In this document: piece after piece, positions 1 through 12,277 of the stretch | How the letters are laid out: each line of letters starts with the position of its first letter | Position numbering within the stretch: position 1 is the stretch's first letter | Assembly: GCA_009760855.2 (NCBI GenBank) | Contig: WPIO01000001.1 | Coordinates: 16,279,001-16,343,000, forward strand | Origin: Cristatella mucedo | Lineage: Eukaryota > Bryozoa > Phylactolaemata > Cristatellidae | Reading direction: 5' to 3' | Length of the DNA stretch: 64,000 nt | Position numbers and translations under genes: made by a program | The notes under the pieces: generated by a model | The model's input: only the letters and a program-made list of their open reading frames with translations | Told to the model about the DNA's origin: nothing | Databases searched by the model: none

Positions 1-1650
1 CACATTTAATGCTCTCTAAATTTTCTGGGCCACAAGTTCCTGCCACAACGATTCCAGAGCGGCAGCAGGTGGCAGCGACGGTGGAGGAGCAGCTTGTAGT
101 GGCCTTTGAAGTAATGACCTCTGAGTCGGCGGAACTCGAGGAGGCAGAGGATGGTGCCACGAAGCGCTAACGGTCCACGAAACGGCGATCCGCAAGGAGG
201 CGGACAAGATGGCACCGGCCCACGAGGTGGCAGCCCGGAAGACGCTGGTCCGCGAAACTGCTCGCTGCCAGAAGATAACAGAGGTCCGCGAGAGGACAGC
301 AGTGGTGGAGGTCACCGAGGAGGTCACCGAGACGGCGCCGGGCAACGAGATGACTGCGACTACGGCCAGTGCTTCCACGACGACAAGCCCTGAGACGCCT
401 CCAGGAGCTACGACGGACAGTGCTGTAACTAGGGTCAGGGCTGCAGCACCGGTCAGCGTGGCTACTCCGGCTAGTGCTGCTACGTCGGTCTGCTCTGCTA
501 CGTCGGTCTTCGCTGCTACGGCGGGCGGTCTCCGCTGCGAATACGACAGCGGTCGGCGCTGCGACCACGACGGGCGATGTAAAAGGAGCCACCAAGGCGA
601 CGGAGACTGCCGAACCCCGTGCGGCAGAGGGAGGAGGCATGTGCCTAATCCCTGGTTGTGGAAAAGGGAGCTGGCTATGCCCCAGCGGTTGCTTAAAGCT
701 GGTGGCCTAGGTATCCAGCTCGTCACCAAAGACCAAGCTGTCACCAAAGACCAAAGCAAAGATCCAGCTGGTCACCAAAGAGGATTGGTGTGCCTCTCTA
801 GGCCAGTGAGGAAATATTTTGTAACTTCCACTTATAAATTCGTGCTTTTTTTTATTTTCTCCAGCTTGCGATTGCATGTTGTACTGAGCTTCTCGCTTGT
901 TTTGCCCAAGGGCGCTGCACGAAAAAAAGGACTGGGTGGCTTCGTGTAGCTTGACCTTGGCAATAGTTACTGTCAGGGTGGCTTCGCGTGGCTTGACCTT
1001 GGCAATAGTTACCATCGGCGAAAGTTTCGCGAAGTGTATCGCGGTGGCATTTCCAGCACGATTACTTCAGAAAGCAAGCCACTCGCGAAAATCGCCTCGC
1101 ATTTCCTCCTGAGCTGACGCGCGGGAGCAAAGCGACTGAAGGGAAAGTATCCGGCGGACGGGCGCGGCCGACGGCGTGGGCACGGATGCTCACCGCTCAC
1201 TGTACCGACGTCCTCGAACCAGCGTGCGACCGCGGCGAAGCGCTCACACTTCAAGCCTGTGCTTGACCGACGCCGCTAGCATGTCCTCAGAGCCTCTCGG
1301 TCGACGTCTGCGCTGGTGGCGAATCTGGCGGCTCGGAGCTGCAAATCCGGTGAAGTGACGCCGCCTAGCGGCGCGTTCGTGTAGTAGGTTACTGGCGGCG
1401 GCAGCGCCAGCTTGTTCTTGAGCTACTTTCAGAAGCCGAACGACGCTCACTCGGCTTCTCATGGGAAGAGAGGATGTTGGGTTTGCTTTATGACGAGAGC
1501 GGACGACTCCGGCGGTAGCCGCTGAGGCAAGAACAGCGGACCCACTTGCAGCAGCTGCTTCCAGGCCAGCGTCGGTCCCGGGTTTCCTTTAATAAATGGC
1601 ATCTGCCTGAGCCGTCTTGATCTGTGCGCGACTGCACGCACAAAAATAAA
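1..1650. other. GC-rich sequence without recognised gene
   Basis: GC content is much higher than in the rest of the window, with internally repetitive codon-like runs on both strands, so open frames here are probably compositional. It includes a 3-unit GTCACCAAAGACCAAGC-like repeat (about 718-775) and a tandem pair of about 41 bases at 938-1015. A CpG-rich promoter or a repeat 5' end is possible; nothing homologous was recognised. Confidence 0.4.
938..1015. repeat. Tandem duplication, period about 41 bp
   Basis: Two adjacent copies built on GTGGCTTCG(T/C)GT and GCTTGACCTTGGCAATAGTT. Confidence 0.8.
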
Positions 1651-1654
1651 AAAT

Positions 1655-2057
1655 TGTATACCTATACCTTGTACGAACCACAAATCCTTCGGGAACCGTG
1701 TCTTTAGTTTGCCTGCCCTCAAAGCCTGGAGCTCACTTCCGACCGGCGTCAAGACATCCCCTGACTTAACGACATTTAAAAAGAAGCTAAAAACGCATAA
1801 TTTATTACAGCCTTTAGTGAGTCCATGTGAATCGCCCTTTGTGTGCTTATGCATGTTGACACTGCATGTTGCCACTGACCATATTTGCACGCTGATCCTG
1901 TGCTTGTCACCTCTAACCATGTTATGCATGTTGTCATTGAGCATGTACCAGTAACCATTCGGTCATGCTTCCCTTGGAGCAGTTGTAAAGTACCTAGAAA
2001 GAGATTGGGTTATTTGGGGGCGCTATAAGAAATATATAATAATTATTATTACTATTT
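1655..2057 (+). mobile_element. L2-like LINE, 3' fragment
   Basis: 5'-truncated copy. It carries the end of the RT polyprotein frame ([20 protein letters not shown]), the 3' UTR with GCATG-rich segments, and the terminal hairpin (CCTAGAAAGAGATTG ... GGGCGCTATAA) followed by an AT-rich ATT-type tail. Confidence 0.85.
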
Positions 2058-2059
2058 AA

Positions 2060-3455
2060 AGTACGATCACGCGTTGAAGAGTAGTGACAGAATCGCCAGA
2101 AACCATCCTTGAGCGTGGATCAGACCGTGCTTCGTTTTGGCCCATCCAGAAAAATTGACACACTTTCTCTGGAGAGTACCTTTATTGTGCATATCGAAGG
2201 CATGCTGCCAGAAACGTCTTTAGATTCATTCTTTAGTCCTTGTGGCCTTTCCCTGGAAGCCTGGTGATCACTCGGAAAGTGCTGCATGACCTCAAAGGGC
2301 GGTCAAGGGATATTTAAGAGAAAACGTTGTCTCTAAGTGCTGTTAATTTGTTTGGGGCATCTCAGTCAGATCCCCGTCAACCAGATCTGTGGGAGCTACG
2401 CCTCCACTCTAGCTCCCCCTCGGGCCCTCGCTTTGAAGAACCCAGTTATCTAAATCCTCGCCAAGCGCTATATTCGGCGCGCATGTTGGTTGAGATGCCC
2501 TCTCACTGTACTTAGCCACGTACTTAACATTATTTGAAAGTCACGAAGCTTACTTAAACTTCATTTGGATTTTTACTCTATTATAATTGTATCTGATTTC
2601 TTTATTCGTATGTCAGAGCGATGTTTCCAGCGGCGGCATGGCACTAGCATTCACTGGCATGGCATTAACATTCACCGGCACAGCACAGAAGTCACCGGCA
2701 TGGCACTAGCATTCACCAGCATGGCACTAAAAGTCACCGTGATGTTCTCCCGTGGTTGCTAGGTAGAAGGAGCTTCATGGTTGGCACTGTAGCACGAGGA
2801 CCCACGAAGGGGTGGGTCCATGGATTGTTTGTACAATATTTTTATATTAAGCTATTACTTTTTCAATGTGTACCTGAATACCAAATGTAATGGATGCAAC
2901 CGTCGTTCATGAAGAAAAAGGTAAATATGTAGAGTTCTATGGGATGCAGCTTTACTCTATCAGATAACATAAAAGGGTCGTCGTCGTCCTATTTCGACTT
3001 TCAAAAAAGCATACAATTGTAGGAAATGACAGGGGAAGTGCTTGGGCAGCAGGGAATCGAGAGTGACAGAGTAACAGAGTAAATTTCTCTGCGGGCATAA
3101 ATGTGCCCACACTCAGATAACCTGCAGCATTCTTTGAAGGTTACTTCTGCTCAGATGACCTTAAAGTTGAGCTTTGATTCTTACTCCTTTCCATTTTGAT
3201 ATCGACCGGATTAGTGATTAACTCGTTGACCTGAGGAACGAGCAAATGTTGTGAAGAATTATTCAAATTGATGAGCCTTGGAGATTTTTGGTGTTCTTTA
3301 AAGCAAGCCTCGGTTCGTGTGGTAAAGCAAGCTATTGTTATTTGTTACGACTATGTTTTATTACATGCATGTTTGAGTCGGGGTTATCAACACGCATTAC
3401 CAGTTCACGTGCATTTGACATAACGTCTCGATTATTAAAAATTGCAATTCTCATC
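2060..3455. other. No recognised gene; unique or unclassified sequence
   Basis: Apart from the 21-bp tandem repeat near 2632-2742, I see no conserved protein, RNA or mobile-element signature in this stretch. Confidence 0.4.
2632..2742. repeat. Minisatellite, 21-bp unit, about 5 copies
   Basis: Units of the form GGCATGGCACTAGCATTCAC(C/T), with variants ending AAAGTCACC. Read on the plus strand each unit is seven codons, so the array stays open in frame, but nothing suggests a real protein. Confidence 0.85.
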
Positions 3456-3459
3456 TTTC

Positions 3460-5290
3460 AGGACTCCCGGCCTTTGGACGTTATCGTCTGCGACTGGTGC
3501 AAAAATTGGCAGCTAGTCTGTTCTTCCATCAGGGAGTCCATCCCTGCGATGGCAGCATCCCCCCTAAAATGCTGTCCCTCGATTCCTTGCAGCACCTCAA
3601 TGTCTACTTTCAAGCAGGTCACTGGTGATCTCGTCCTGAAGTTTATGTCCCAATCAAAAAGAAAAGTCCTTTGGACCATATTTTCACTGTCCTGCTCCTA
3701 CGCTGCATTGATCTGCTGCTGCCATGCATAACTAACATCATTAATGTGTCATTAGCCTCAGGTCATGTCCCGGCACCTTTCAGAAAAGCTGCAGTCAGGC
3801 CACTTCTCAAGAAAGCGTCACTAAGCCAAAAGAACTTGAGCAACTACCGCCCAGTCTCTCTTCTACCATTCTTATCAAAGACACTGGAACGAGTCGTGGC
3901 AGACCAACTGAACTCACATATTGAAACTTCAAACCTTAATAGTAAGTTCCAGTCTGGCTTGAGAGCTAATCACTCCACAGAGTCAGCATTGCTTCGTGTA
4001 CTACGACCTACTTAGGAATGCAGACTTGGGTAGAAAGTCTCTGCTTGTTTTGCTCAAACATTCGGCAGCTTTTGACGTTATCGATCACCAAGTTCTTCTA
4101 GAGCGCCTCTTATCTCGCCTGGGCATCACTGGCACTGCTCTGCAACGGTTCAGGTCCTATCTCAGTTAGAGACTCCATGGTATTGATGTGAACGGACAAA
4201 GACTATCCAACGTACGTCTGAAATATGGGGTACCGCAGGGCTCCCTGCTTGGTCCGGTTCTTTTCACGATATTTGCTCTTCCTCTTGCCAATGTGATTGC
4301 CAAGCACAGTCTAGGCTTTCACTTTTATGCGGATAACACTCAGTTTTACATTTCCTTTTATCTCTCCCAGCCTTCGAGCACCTCGAATTCTCTAAACTCC
4401 CTTGCTGTATGTATTGATGACATCCACACATGGATGGCAGCAAACTTTCTTAAATTAAATGATGATAAAACTAACTTATTAGTTATGGGCAAACCAAGTG
4501 GGATTCAGAAATTGGAAAGGCTGACGCTCAAAATTGACTCTGCCAGCATATCTCCTGTTGAATCAGCACGAAATCTAGGCGTCATATTTCAAAGTTATCT
4601 TTCGTTAGAAGACCGCATCATCTCCACCGTCAAGTCTGCCTACTTTCAGCTACATAACATTGCTGAAATTCGGGCTTGTTTAGATTAGGATACTACTTCT
4701 AAGTTGGTCCATGCATTTGTGACATCCCGTCTTGACTTCTGTAACTCACTGCTTGCTGGCCTACTGGCATGTGCAATCAGGCACTTACAGCTGGTGCAAA
4801 ACTCTGCAGCTAGGCTTTTCTATCGTGAGCATCGCAGTTGCCACATTACTCCACTTCTCGCCGATCTGCAGTGGCTATCAGTCAAGCAACGGATTGACTT
4901 CAAGGTTTTATCGCTCATTTTTAGGTCCCTCCATTCTTTGGCTCCAACCTACCTCTCAGATCTACTCCCACATCAGGCTAAGCATCGTAGCACTCGCTTT
5001 TCGGAATCTAACTGTTTACCGATACCTCGTACAAATCTCATTTCCTTTGGAGAGTGTGCATTTCGTTCGTCTGCTCCCAAAGCCTGGATCTCCTTCCTGA
5101 CTTTCATCACAACATTCCCTGACTTGACCACATTTAAATATAACTTAAAAACACGCCTATTTATGACAGCATTTAGTGGATCCCTGTGGTTTGTCCTGTA
5201 TGTGCTTATGCGTGCTGATACTGTGCATGCTGCCACTAACCACACTTGCATGCTGACCCTGTGCAAACTACCCATTTTTATTTATGTTAT
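3460..5290 (+). mobile_element. L2/CR1-like LINE with degenerate reverse transcriptase
   Basis: The most extensive RT copy in the window. Pieces from several frames give NYRPVSLLPFLSKTLERVV, FQSGLRANHSTESALL, an AAFDVIDHQVLLERL segment, YGVPQGSLLGPVLFT and FYADNTQF. The catalytic YADD has become YADN, and stops and frameshifts occur at several points (for example near 4014, 4168 and 4686), so it is inactive. The C-terminal part ([33 protein letters not shown]) is typical of L2-type LINEs. The 3' end is interrupted near 5290 by an opposite-strand copy. Confidence 0.93.
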
Positions 5291-5329
5291 AGTAACGGAG
5301 CTAATGCTTCGACGAAGCGGCGGTTTTTG

Positions 5330-5690
5330 GTTTTTCTTTTAATTATTGCCGAGTCAGGGGATGTGATATCGTGTCTTCAATCAACAGAGAATTCCAGGCT
5401 TTATTGCATAGAAACTCAAGCACAGTCCCCAAAGAATTTGAGTGTGATTAGAAGCACGGCTAAGCAAACGGAGTCGGAAGAGTGAGTGGCACCTAGCCAG
5501 CGAGAGGACCAAGGAGTAAATACTTCAGATCGGTAAGAGAACGGAGCAAGAGAACGAACAAAAAGGACGAGGGACCTACAAGTCGATACGACGGGGAGCC
5601 GTATGCAGGTCGGAAAGAAGTGGTGGTGTCACGTGACGGCAGAAAAGCCGCTGCTGCTGAGCTGTGTGCCATCTGCGATGCATCTCATTG
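5330..5690 (-). mobile_element. L2-like LINE fragment, opposite orientation
   Basis: Reverse complement of the C-terminal/3' region (GAGTCAGGGGATGTGAT, CCAAAGAATTTGAG, AAGTCGATACGACGGGGAGC). It is highly diverged and lies between the body and the tail of plus-strand copies. Confidence 0.7.
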
Positions 5691-5764
5691 CACTGGCAGG
5701 AAGACCGAAAAGTGAGGTAGAAGGCTAATAGTCAAAGAGCACTATCAAACGGAACTGTTGTCAG

Positions 5765-5835
5765 AAATTGTGGAGCGCCTAGAAAGAAATTGAGGTCTCT
5801 GAGGGAGCTTTATTAAAAGTATTATTATTATCATC
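5765..5835 (+). mobile_element. L2-like LINE 3' tail
   Basis: GCGCCTAGAAAGAAATTGAG, a GAGCTTTATTAAAAG arm and ATTATTATTATC. It is probably the displaced tail of the copy starting at 3460. Confidence 0.75.
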
Positions 5836-7070
5836 TTGAAGCTGTATAGACTGAACTCGTCAGATATCGTCAATGTGCATTGCGACTGTTCTCAGTAAAT
5901 GTCTGCCTAATGCCCGCGCACTTGATGTTTCTAGGATTCGCTAGGAGTTGTTTTTAAGGTACTAACTAACTGTATACCAGGATCGATTACGAGGCTGCAA
6001 GGTTCTCCATTCATTGCTTATTCTGCGCTTGTTCGAATGACTCCAGTGAAGTGGTTGTGCGAAGAACCTACTCCAGCACCGCTACTACGTTTTGTATCAA
6101 TCATTATGCATGGTGTACATGTATTTGCTTATATACGCTGCACCTGTATATTTTTGCGTTTACACAACTATGTAAATTTCTGCATGCAATTTCAATTGTT
6201 TATCCATTAATGCATCTTGCCCAGCCTACTTTGTTCAGTAAGGCCGAACATCAAGACAGCAGGAGCCGCACTATGCCGACAGTTGCAGAGCTTCGGCATA
6301 GAACTATGATCAATTTTAGCAACATCCATTGCTCTACGGAGAGCTGGGAGTGTAGGCTTGACACGATGCAATCGTCCTGTGTCCTGTACAGGGTGGGAAT
6401 CGTGACTGGGGAAAAGGCTGTACACACTTATTTTTAGGGCCAAATCTTGGATCTGCAGAGATTCATTTATGGTGACAGAAGTAATTATTCAATCGATAAG
6501 CTGATTTGCAGTTACGGTGATTTCAGACGATATGCTGTAGCTACAGTAGTTCATGTGGTTCTCTAGACCAACAGTGAGTTTGATGAGTCTAAATTCGAAA
6601 AAGGGACACGGCTACTCGCGGTTAGTATAATAAAGAGAGAGTAAAGTCAAGTTAAAGCCGTTCTCTAATGAGAATTCATATTGCATCGTGGCACAACAAC
6701 AATAATACCCTTGATAAAGCGTCATCAGAGAACTCAATCTCTTTCTAGGCGCTTTCACTGATCCATATTGCAATCAACTGTTATTGCAGTTTTGATGGAG
6801 ATGACTATTTCGAAGTCAGTAATGCAGTTTTGAGCTTCACATTGGTGTTAGCAAAACGACTACCACACACACGCCCAGCAATCGTAGACATACCGGCTTC
6901 AGACGATCTACTAGCAGTGATTTATCGGAGACATCGTATATCAAAGGTAATCTGCTCAAGCGATAAATTGGCGTTATGGTTACCTAATCGGAATTAGTGT
7001 CGTAAGACCTGGGTGAGAAATTAAAAGATAAATTATACTAGGTGCATTATTCGAGGGCGAAGTGCCTCGA
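5836..7070. other. No recognised gene; one short LINE tail inside
   Basis: Only the minus-strand L2-like tail at 6690-6765 is recognisable. The open frames here have no conserved motif. Confidence 0.35.
6690..6765 (-). mobile_element. L2-like LINE 3' tail only
   Basis: CCCTTGATAAAGCG, GAGAACTCAATCTCTTTCTA and GGCGCTTT are the reverse complement of the terminal hairpin; preceded by AATAATA. Confidence 0.8.
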
Positions 7071-7075
7071 TATTA

Positions 7076-7240
7076 ATTGAACCGCCTCTTTTGCAGTAAC
7101 AAAAGAGCCTTTACGGCTATCACCACCACTTGCAGTGGCAATACATGATCACCCATCACAGGATTTGAACCCACGACCTCGGGACCGAGGTCGTGAAAAG
7201 CGATCACCATATCTAGTGAGCCGTCACGGCTCACTTGCCC
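7076..7240 (-). mobile_element. SINE-1 (tRNA-derived)
   Basis: Reverse complement of the SINE-1 consensus: body with GCCGTAAAGGCTCTT and GTGGTGATAG, then a tRNA-like head with the palindrome CGACCTCGGTCCCGAGGTCG and a degenerate B box. Confidence 0.88.
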
Positions 7241-8120
7241 CTGAACAAGTTGATGCCTTCATTTGGAATCTCGCATCCTTGTACGAGCTCCAAAGATTTC
7301 GAAGCTCATTAAATGGTCTGAAGATACCAAAATTCCTACCAGCAGTTACTTGCATTTTATTCCGCAAAAGCTACCCTCGAATTCGGCTGGAGCATCTTAT
7401 TACTGAAGAAACTAGAAATAATTATAGCAGCATCAATTGCTCTATAAAGAGCTGTGAGTGTTGCTTTGGTACGATGCAATTATGCTCTCCCCAGTGCCAC
7501 GTAGTAATCGTGACTGCACAAACGACTATGGACTTATTTTTTTATGGCGTAATCCTTCATCTGCAAAGGTGTGTTTACTTCGACCGAGTTTTTCAACTGA
7601 CAAGCTGAGTCCGAGCAAGTAAGCTACTCGTCTATTTGTTGTCATTATTAGGCTACTCATTAGTCTTATGTGTGGGTACTCAGGTGTTTCCTCAGTAACG
7701 GTTGCTCATTGCTAATGTACGCGGCTATAGTCATGGTGGGTTGGTTCTGCTTTGGGTAAATGTGTGATTCATGGTTGTGAATTCGTTGTCAATTGTTAAA
7801 GGTTTTTAAAGTGCCTCTTTTTTAATAGTCGTTTTTAGGTAATGTACTTTTAATATTTAGCTGGCTCACCACATACATAAGTAAAGCAATAACTCACCAA
7901 AATGCGTTCCCAAGGCCTTTTAACGCGTCGTTAGTTGCTAGGTATTATTGATGCGCTTACTTAGTTGGTAGCATATGCACATGGTTTGAATATGCGAACA
8001 TCCTTAATTAATCGTTGTTAATGTGCCAAGAGTGTGCTTTAATATCGGTGAGCGTTCTCTCGAATTATTGCTTGTATATATCACTTATGTTAGTTTCGCC
8101 ACATATATATAGGAGCAGTG
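7241..8120. other. No recognised gene
   Basis: I see nothing conserved; AT-rich sequence between two SINE-1 copies. Confidence 0.35.
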
Positions 8121-8123
8121 GAT

Positions 8124-8330
8124 CATGGTGAGCCGCAATGGCTCATTAGGTAAGGCAGTTGCTTTTCGCGACCTCGGCCCCGAGGTCGTGGGTTCGAATC
8201 CCGCGGTGGGCGATCCTTTATCGCCACTGCAAGCAGTGGTAATAGTCGTAAGGGCTCTTCTGTCGCTATACAAAATGAGGCTGTTCAATCGGCTGGTATT
8301 GATTTTATTATTTTATTTATCATCCTCGCA
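8124..8330 (+). mobile_element. SINE-1 (tRNA-derived), best-preserved copy
   Basis: The tRNA-like head has an A-box-like TGGCTCATTAGG and a perfect B box GGTTCGAATCC, flanking the palindrome CGACCTCGGCCCCGAGGTCG. The tRNA-unrelated body has TTATCGCCACTGCAAGCAGT and GGCTCTTCTGTCGCTATACA, and a tail rich in TTATTTTATT. The RNA polymerase III boxes and spacing support a tRNA-derived SINE rather than a tRNA gene. Confidence 0.92.
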
Positions 8331-8354
8331 TGTAAGTATGTATCATTCTCTATA

Positions 8355-8580
8355 TTTAACTCCACAAAGCCACGAGGACTAATGGGCGTTACAAAGGAGT
8401 TTTCTATAGCACATTAGAAGCCTAAGCGACTTTCCGGTGATTATCCACCTGAAACAGATTTCATCATACGCACATAGCGAAGAGAGTGAGAAGCATAGAT
8501 GATTCAGTAGGGCAGTCGAGGAAGTGAGTTGCAGCTCAGGACGGCTAGAAAGGATGTGCCAAAGTAGCACACTGACCTTA
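8355..8580 (-). mobile_element. Second LINE family (TTACA tail), 3' fragment
   Basis: Shares CTCCACAAAGCCA, a GGGCGTTA segment, a GCGACTTTC segment, GAAGCATAG and GCAGCTCAGGACGGCT with the better copy at 19800-20170 (also reverse). Confidence 0.7.
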
Positions 8581-9940
8581 AATATGTGAAACCGGTATAC
8601 CAGTTGGACAATGCCCCCTGCAGTAACCGGTAATAGTCAAGCTCTTTAGCAGCTTTATTATGCACGACCTAAATTAGCACTGAGTGAAGAGGCACGTCTG
8701 TTACTGCTAACAAATCTTCGAGTCGACCAGCCTACAGGCTCGCTCTGGCCTACATATCAGAACAAGTAAGGTCAAAGCGAAGGTCAAAGGTTGAGAATGA
8801 TTTTCTAGCTGCCCTCTTCGTTAGCAAGACGCTGGAGAGATGGCGCTATGAGGGATGCGGCTGGACATGCTCGGTCAAGGAATAGTGCAAGCGGATGCAT
8901 AGTACAGAGACCATCTTATATGATCGAAATATCCAACACGGAGGCGGCCACCTGTGGCAAAAAGCAGCTAGAAAATTAGAACGAACAGTTGGCAAGTGGT
9001 CTACGATGACACACGTTGAGTGTCTACGATGACACATAGCGAGTCTCCACGACGTTCGAGTTGGTAGGTAGTTTTAGTCCACGACGTTTCGTCTAATAGT
9101 TATGAGACAATGAATGCTAAAGATGTCTAACTCAAATACTCAATTTTACAAGCCCTGAAACGCTTGCAAAAAGTTGCATTGAAGGCCACAAACTACCTTA
9201 GAGCTGAAAGCGGAAAATTCCCTAGCGATACTTTAGGCTCACATTATGCTCTGCGTCGAAAACTAAGCACAAACCGCGCTGAAAGAATCCGATTGAATGA
9301 GATTACGAGCACTGAGCTTCTGGTTAAACCACACAGCTGACTCGACAGGATGGAGGACAGGCGAAGCTGGGCGCCTTACCAATGACATTAGTCTGAGTCA
9401 CTCTCTTCACGACGTAAACACACGGCGTCAGCTCACGAGGCTCGTTTTTGGCTTCAGGGTCTTCAGCCGTGCTGTCAGCAGTAACGATTAGGCGTCATCC
9501 ATAGCATACGGTTCAAGCATATCTATACCGTCCAAATCGATTTTCTAGCTGCTGTGTGTTAATAGCACAATTATTGCAGCACGTGAGAGATGATAAGCCT
9601 ATTTAAAGATGCAAAATCCAAGAGCTCTGCATCCCAAACTCCTTAAGATAGACGGCTAAACGTGGTAGGAGGGTTACTGGCCACAAAGCGATTAACGGAT
9701 GTGCTACGCCCTCGAATTATCCTCTGCGGCCAAAGGCGATTGTTGCAACGGGAGAGAATGATCAAGTTACCTGTCAGCCCAAATACGTATTATTAAGCGC
9801 TTAAGGTGCTAACCACGATGATCAATGCTAAAGCTTTCTGGAAAAACTACCTACCAAACCTTGCCGATCAAACAGCTGCGATCTAGATGGAAGGAGGCCC
9901 AATTGCCAAACAATATGTGCCGGGCAGCCAGGAACTATCG
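8581..9940. other. No recognised gene
   Basis: A local repeat (CTACGATGACACA twice near 9001-9035) is visible; otherwise no conserved signature. Confidence 0.35.
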
Positions 9941-9944
9941 GTAC

Positions 9945-10110
9945 AGCCCACTAGGTAAGGCGGTTGCTTTGACGACCTCGGTCCCGAGGTTGAGTTCGAT
10001 TCCTGCGGTGGGCGATTCCTTATCGCCCACCGCAAGCGGTGGTGATAGCCCTAAAAGGCTCTTAAGTCGCTATACAAAAAGAGGCTGTTTAATCAGCTAG
10101 GAATTTTTTT
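9945..10110 (+). mobile_element. SINE-1 (tRNA-derived)
   Basis: Head with CACTAGGTAAGGCGGTTGCT, palindrome GACCTCGGTCCCGAGGT, B-box-like GAGTTCGATTCCTG; body ending GAGGCTGTTTAATCAGCTAG. Confidence 0.9.
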
Positions 10111-10184
10111 ACAGCCGAGGAGCAAGCTCGTTAAAGCTGGGCTCATATCAGGATTGCTGACGTAGTAAGCAGACTCAGCAGTTG

Positions 10185-10800
10185 TATAATAATATAACAA
10201 TAATTATTATTATTATTACACTTACATAGCATTATGAGAGAACTTAATCTCTTCCTAGGCACTTTACATATGCTGTAAAGGAAGCAATGTCATATGGTTA
10301 GTGGTGACATGAACAGCTTCAACAAGCATAATATGTTATGACTAGTAGAAACATGCTCAGTATCAACAAGAAAATAAGGTTAGCGATAACGTGCACTGTG
10401 TCTGCACGCATAAGCATACAAAGAATAAATCACAAGAACCCAGCGAATGCTGTGAAAGACAGGCGAGTTTTTAGCCTCTTTTTAAATGCTTTCAAGTCAG
10501 ATGACGTGACGTGACGTCAGTCGGGATTGACTTCCAGGCTTTGGGAGCATAGTAATATAGGCAAGGTCTCCAAAAGATTTGAGATTGGTTTGAGGCATAG
10601 CCAAGTCAGAATATCCAGTGGTACGGTGCTTGGATTGTTCTGGATTGGATTGTTCTGATAGGTAGGCTGAAGCCAGAGAATGAAGGGAACTAAAATCGAG
10701 ACAAAACCTTGAAGTTAATAAACTGCTTCGTTTGTAGCCAGTGCAGGTCGGCTAGAAGTGGTGTAATGTGTCTTACAGCTATACTTACAGCTCGTTTTCC
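10185..10800 (-). mobile_element. L2-like LINE, 3' fragment
   Basis: Begins with (TAA/TTA)n, then the reverse-complement terminal hairpin, 3' UTR and the end of the RT frame (ACAAAACCTTGAAGTTAATA, GCCAGTGCAGGTCGGC). Confidence 0.87.
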
Positions 10801-12198
10801 TGGTTATCCTTCCTTGTTCAATAGATGAGGGCTGAAATGGACGCTACACATCCATTTTTAATTATCTCGAAAGGAATTATACTGATTCTAGGAAATGCAG
10901 GATCGGCTAAGGACATCACCGGTTGTTATTGTAAAAGGTCAGAGGTTGCACGACACCACAATCCTATGGCATTTCTTTATTTAAGTTTAAGTTCATCAAT
11001 CACTGCAGAAGAGCAAGCACCATGGAAGGAGGCCCATTACGGCCTCTGATCGATACAGCCGGTATTTCTAAGCGACACGGGTGGTGAATACTGAATAAGA
11101 AATGCAACAGGTGCACTATGTTAGTACTCGAGAGTCGTTCCACCATTAGAGAAGAAATGGTTGCTGACAGTTTGCCAGATATAAAAACATTGCATCAATT
11201 GATATCCACATAAGAATCAGGCTAAAAAAAAGTGCTCTTTGGGTTGTCCTATCAAGCCACAATAGGTGAAACGGACTTAAGACATGGCACTCAGCAGCAC
11301 AGTCTAGAACATCTGCGTCAAAAACATCATTCAGGTAACATTCAAGGGAAGATTCATCTGAAAACAGTAAGGCACATTGTACTTAACACTCGAGAGTATA
11401 ACCCCACCCCATCTAATAGCAGCTTCCTCTCCATTTGTATAAAGAAGCACTGCAGTCTCCAGGTAAATTACAGCCTTGAACAGCTACCCAAGTCGTGAGG
11501 CACAACAGTTGAATAGTACTAACTAACAACGTAAATTATTTAAAACCTTGACAACGCAATTTAAACAGAGAGTGGGATACGAAATCCCACAAGATGCATT
11601 AAATTGAACTGCTGGTTATCACCAGTTGAGCAAACACTAACAATGCAAATCGATTCCACTAGCGATAAGTACATGCTGTTGACTGTTAAATGTCGCATGA
11701 GACAACACAAATGGAGGTCTAGCTTCGTCGTCATCACCCAGCAAAGATGTGGCAGAGATGTAGAGGAATCTGAAGCCCTGAAACGATCCTGTAAGAAAGA
11801 ACAGAACACAAAAATACAACATAGTTTGTTCTATTAGGGATCACACATTATCGCAAAAAAAGCGGCAGTTGTTAGCATTATTAGAGCTCGCTGGGCCAAG
11901 CTGGAAGCCGGCAATCACTAAGTCACCATCCCGGTATTCGCGTAGTGTTCTGCCATTTAAATGCACAGGCTTCATGCCAAAGAATCATGTACGTACAGGA
12001 AGCATGAACAAAACACATGCCATTCCATTCAAGCTACCTTACTACAAGCACTAATCTAAATCTCCGTGCAGATATATCAGATGCACAAGAGTGCATGTGC
12101 ACAGAAGTAGGCACATATAAGCAAGCACATGTGCATGCACACACGCACATGCCTTAACATGTGCAGTGCACCTTAAATCGTGCACACATGATATACTG

Positions 12199-12277
<79 letters not shown>

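Noticed and set aside
209..949. Long plus-strand open frame rich in Ala, Thr and Val
   Set aside because: Overlaps equally long minus-strand frames, has repetitive composition driven by high GC, and shows no recognisable domain.
8124..8210. tRNA gene
   Set aside because: A and B boxes are present, but the anticodon arm is replaced by a long palindrome and the sequence recurs many times with a fixed non-tRNA body, which identifies a SINE.
11561..11640. Minus-strand frame ending NLMHLVGFRIPLSV as possible last CYB5R4 exon
   Set aside because: Upstream acceptor phase does not match the AG left by the previous exon, and similarity to LHDLNF is minimal.
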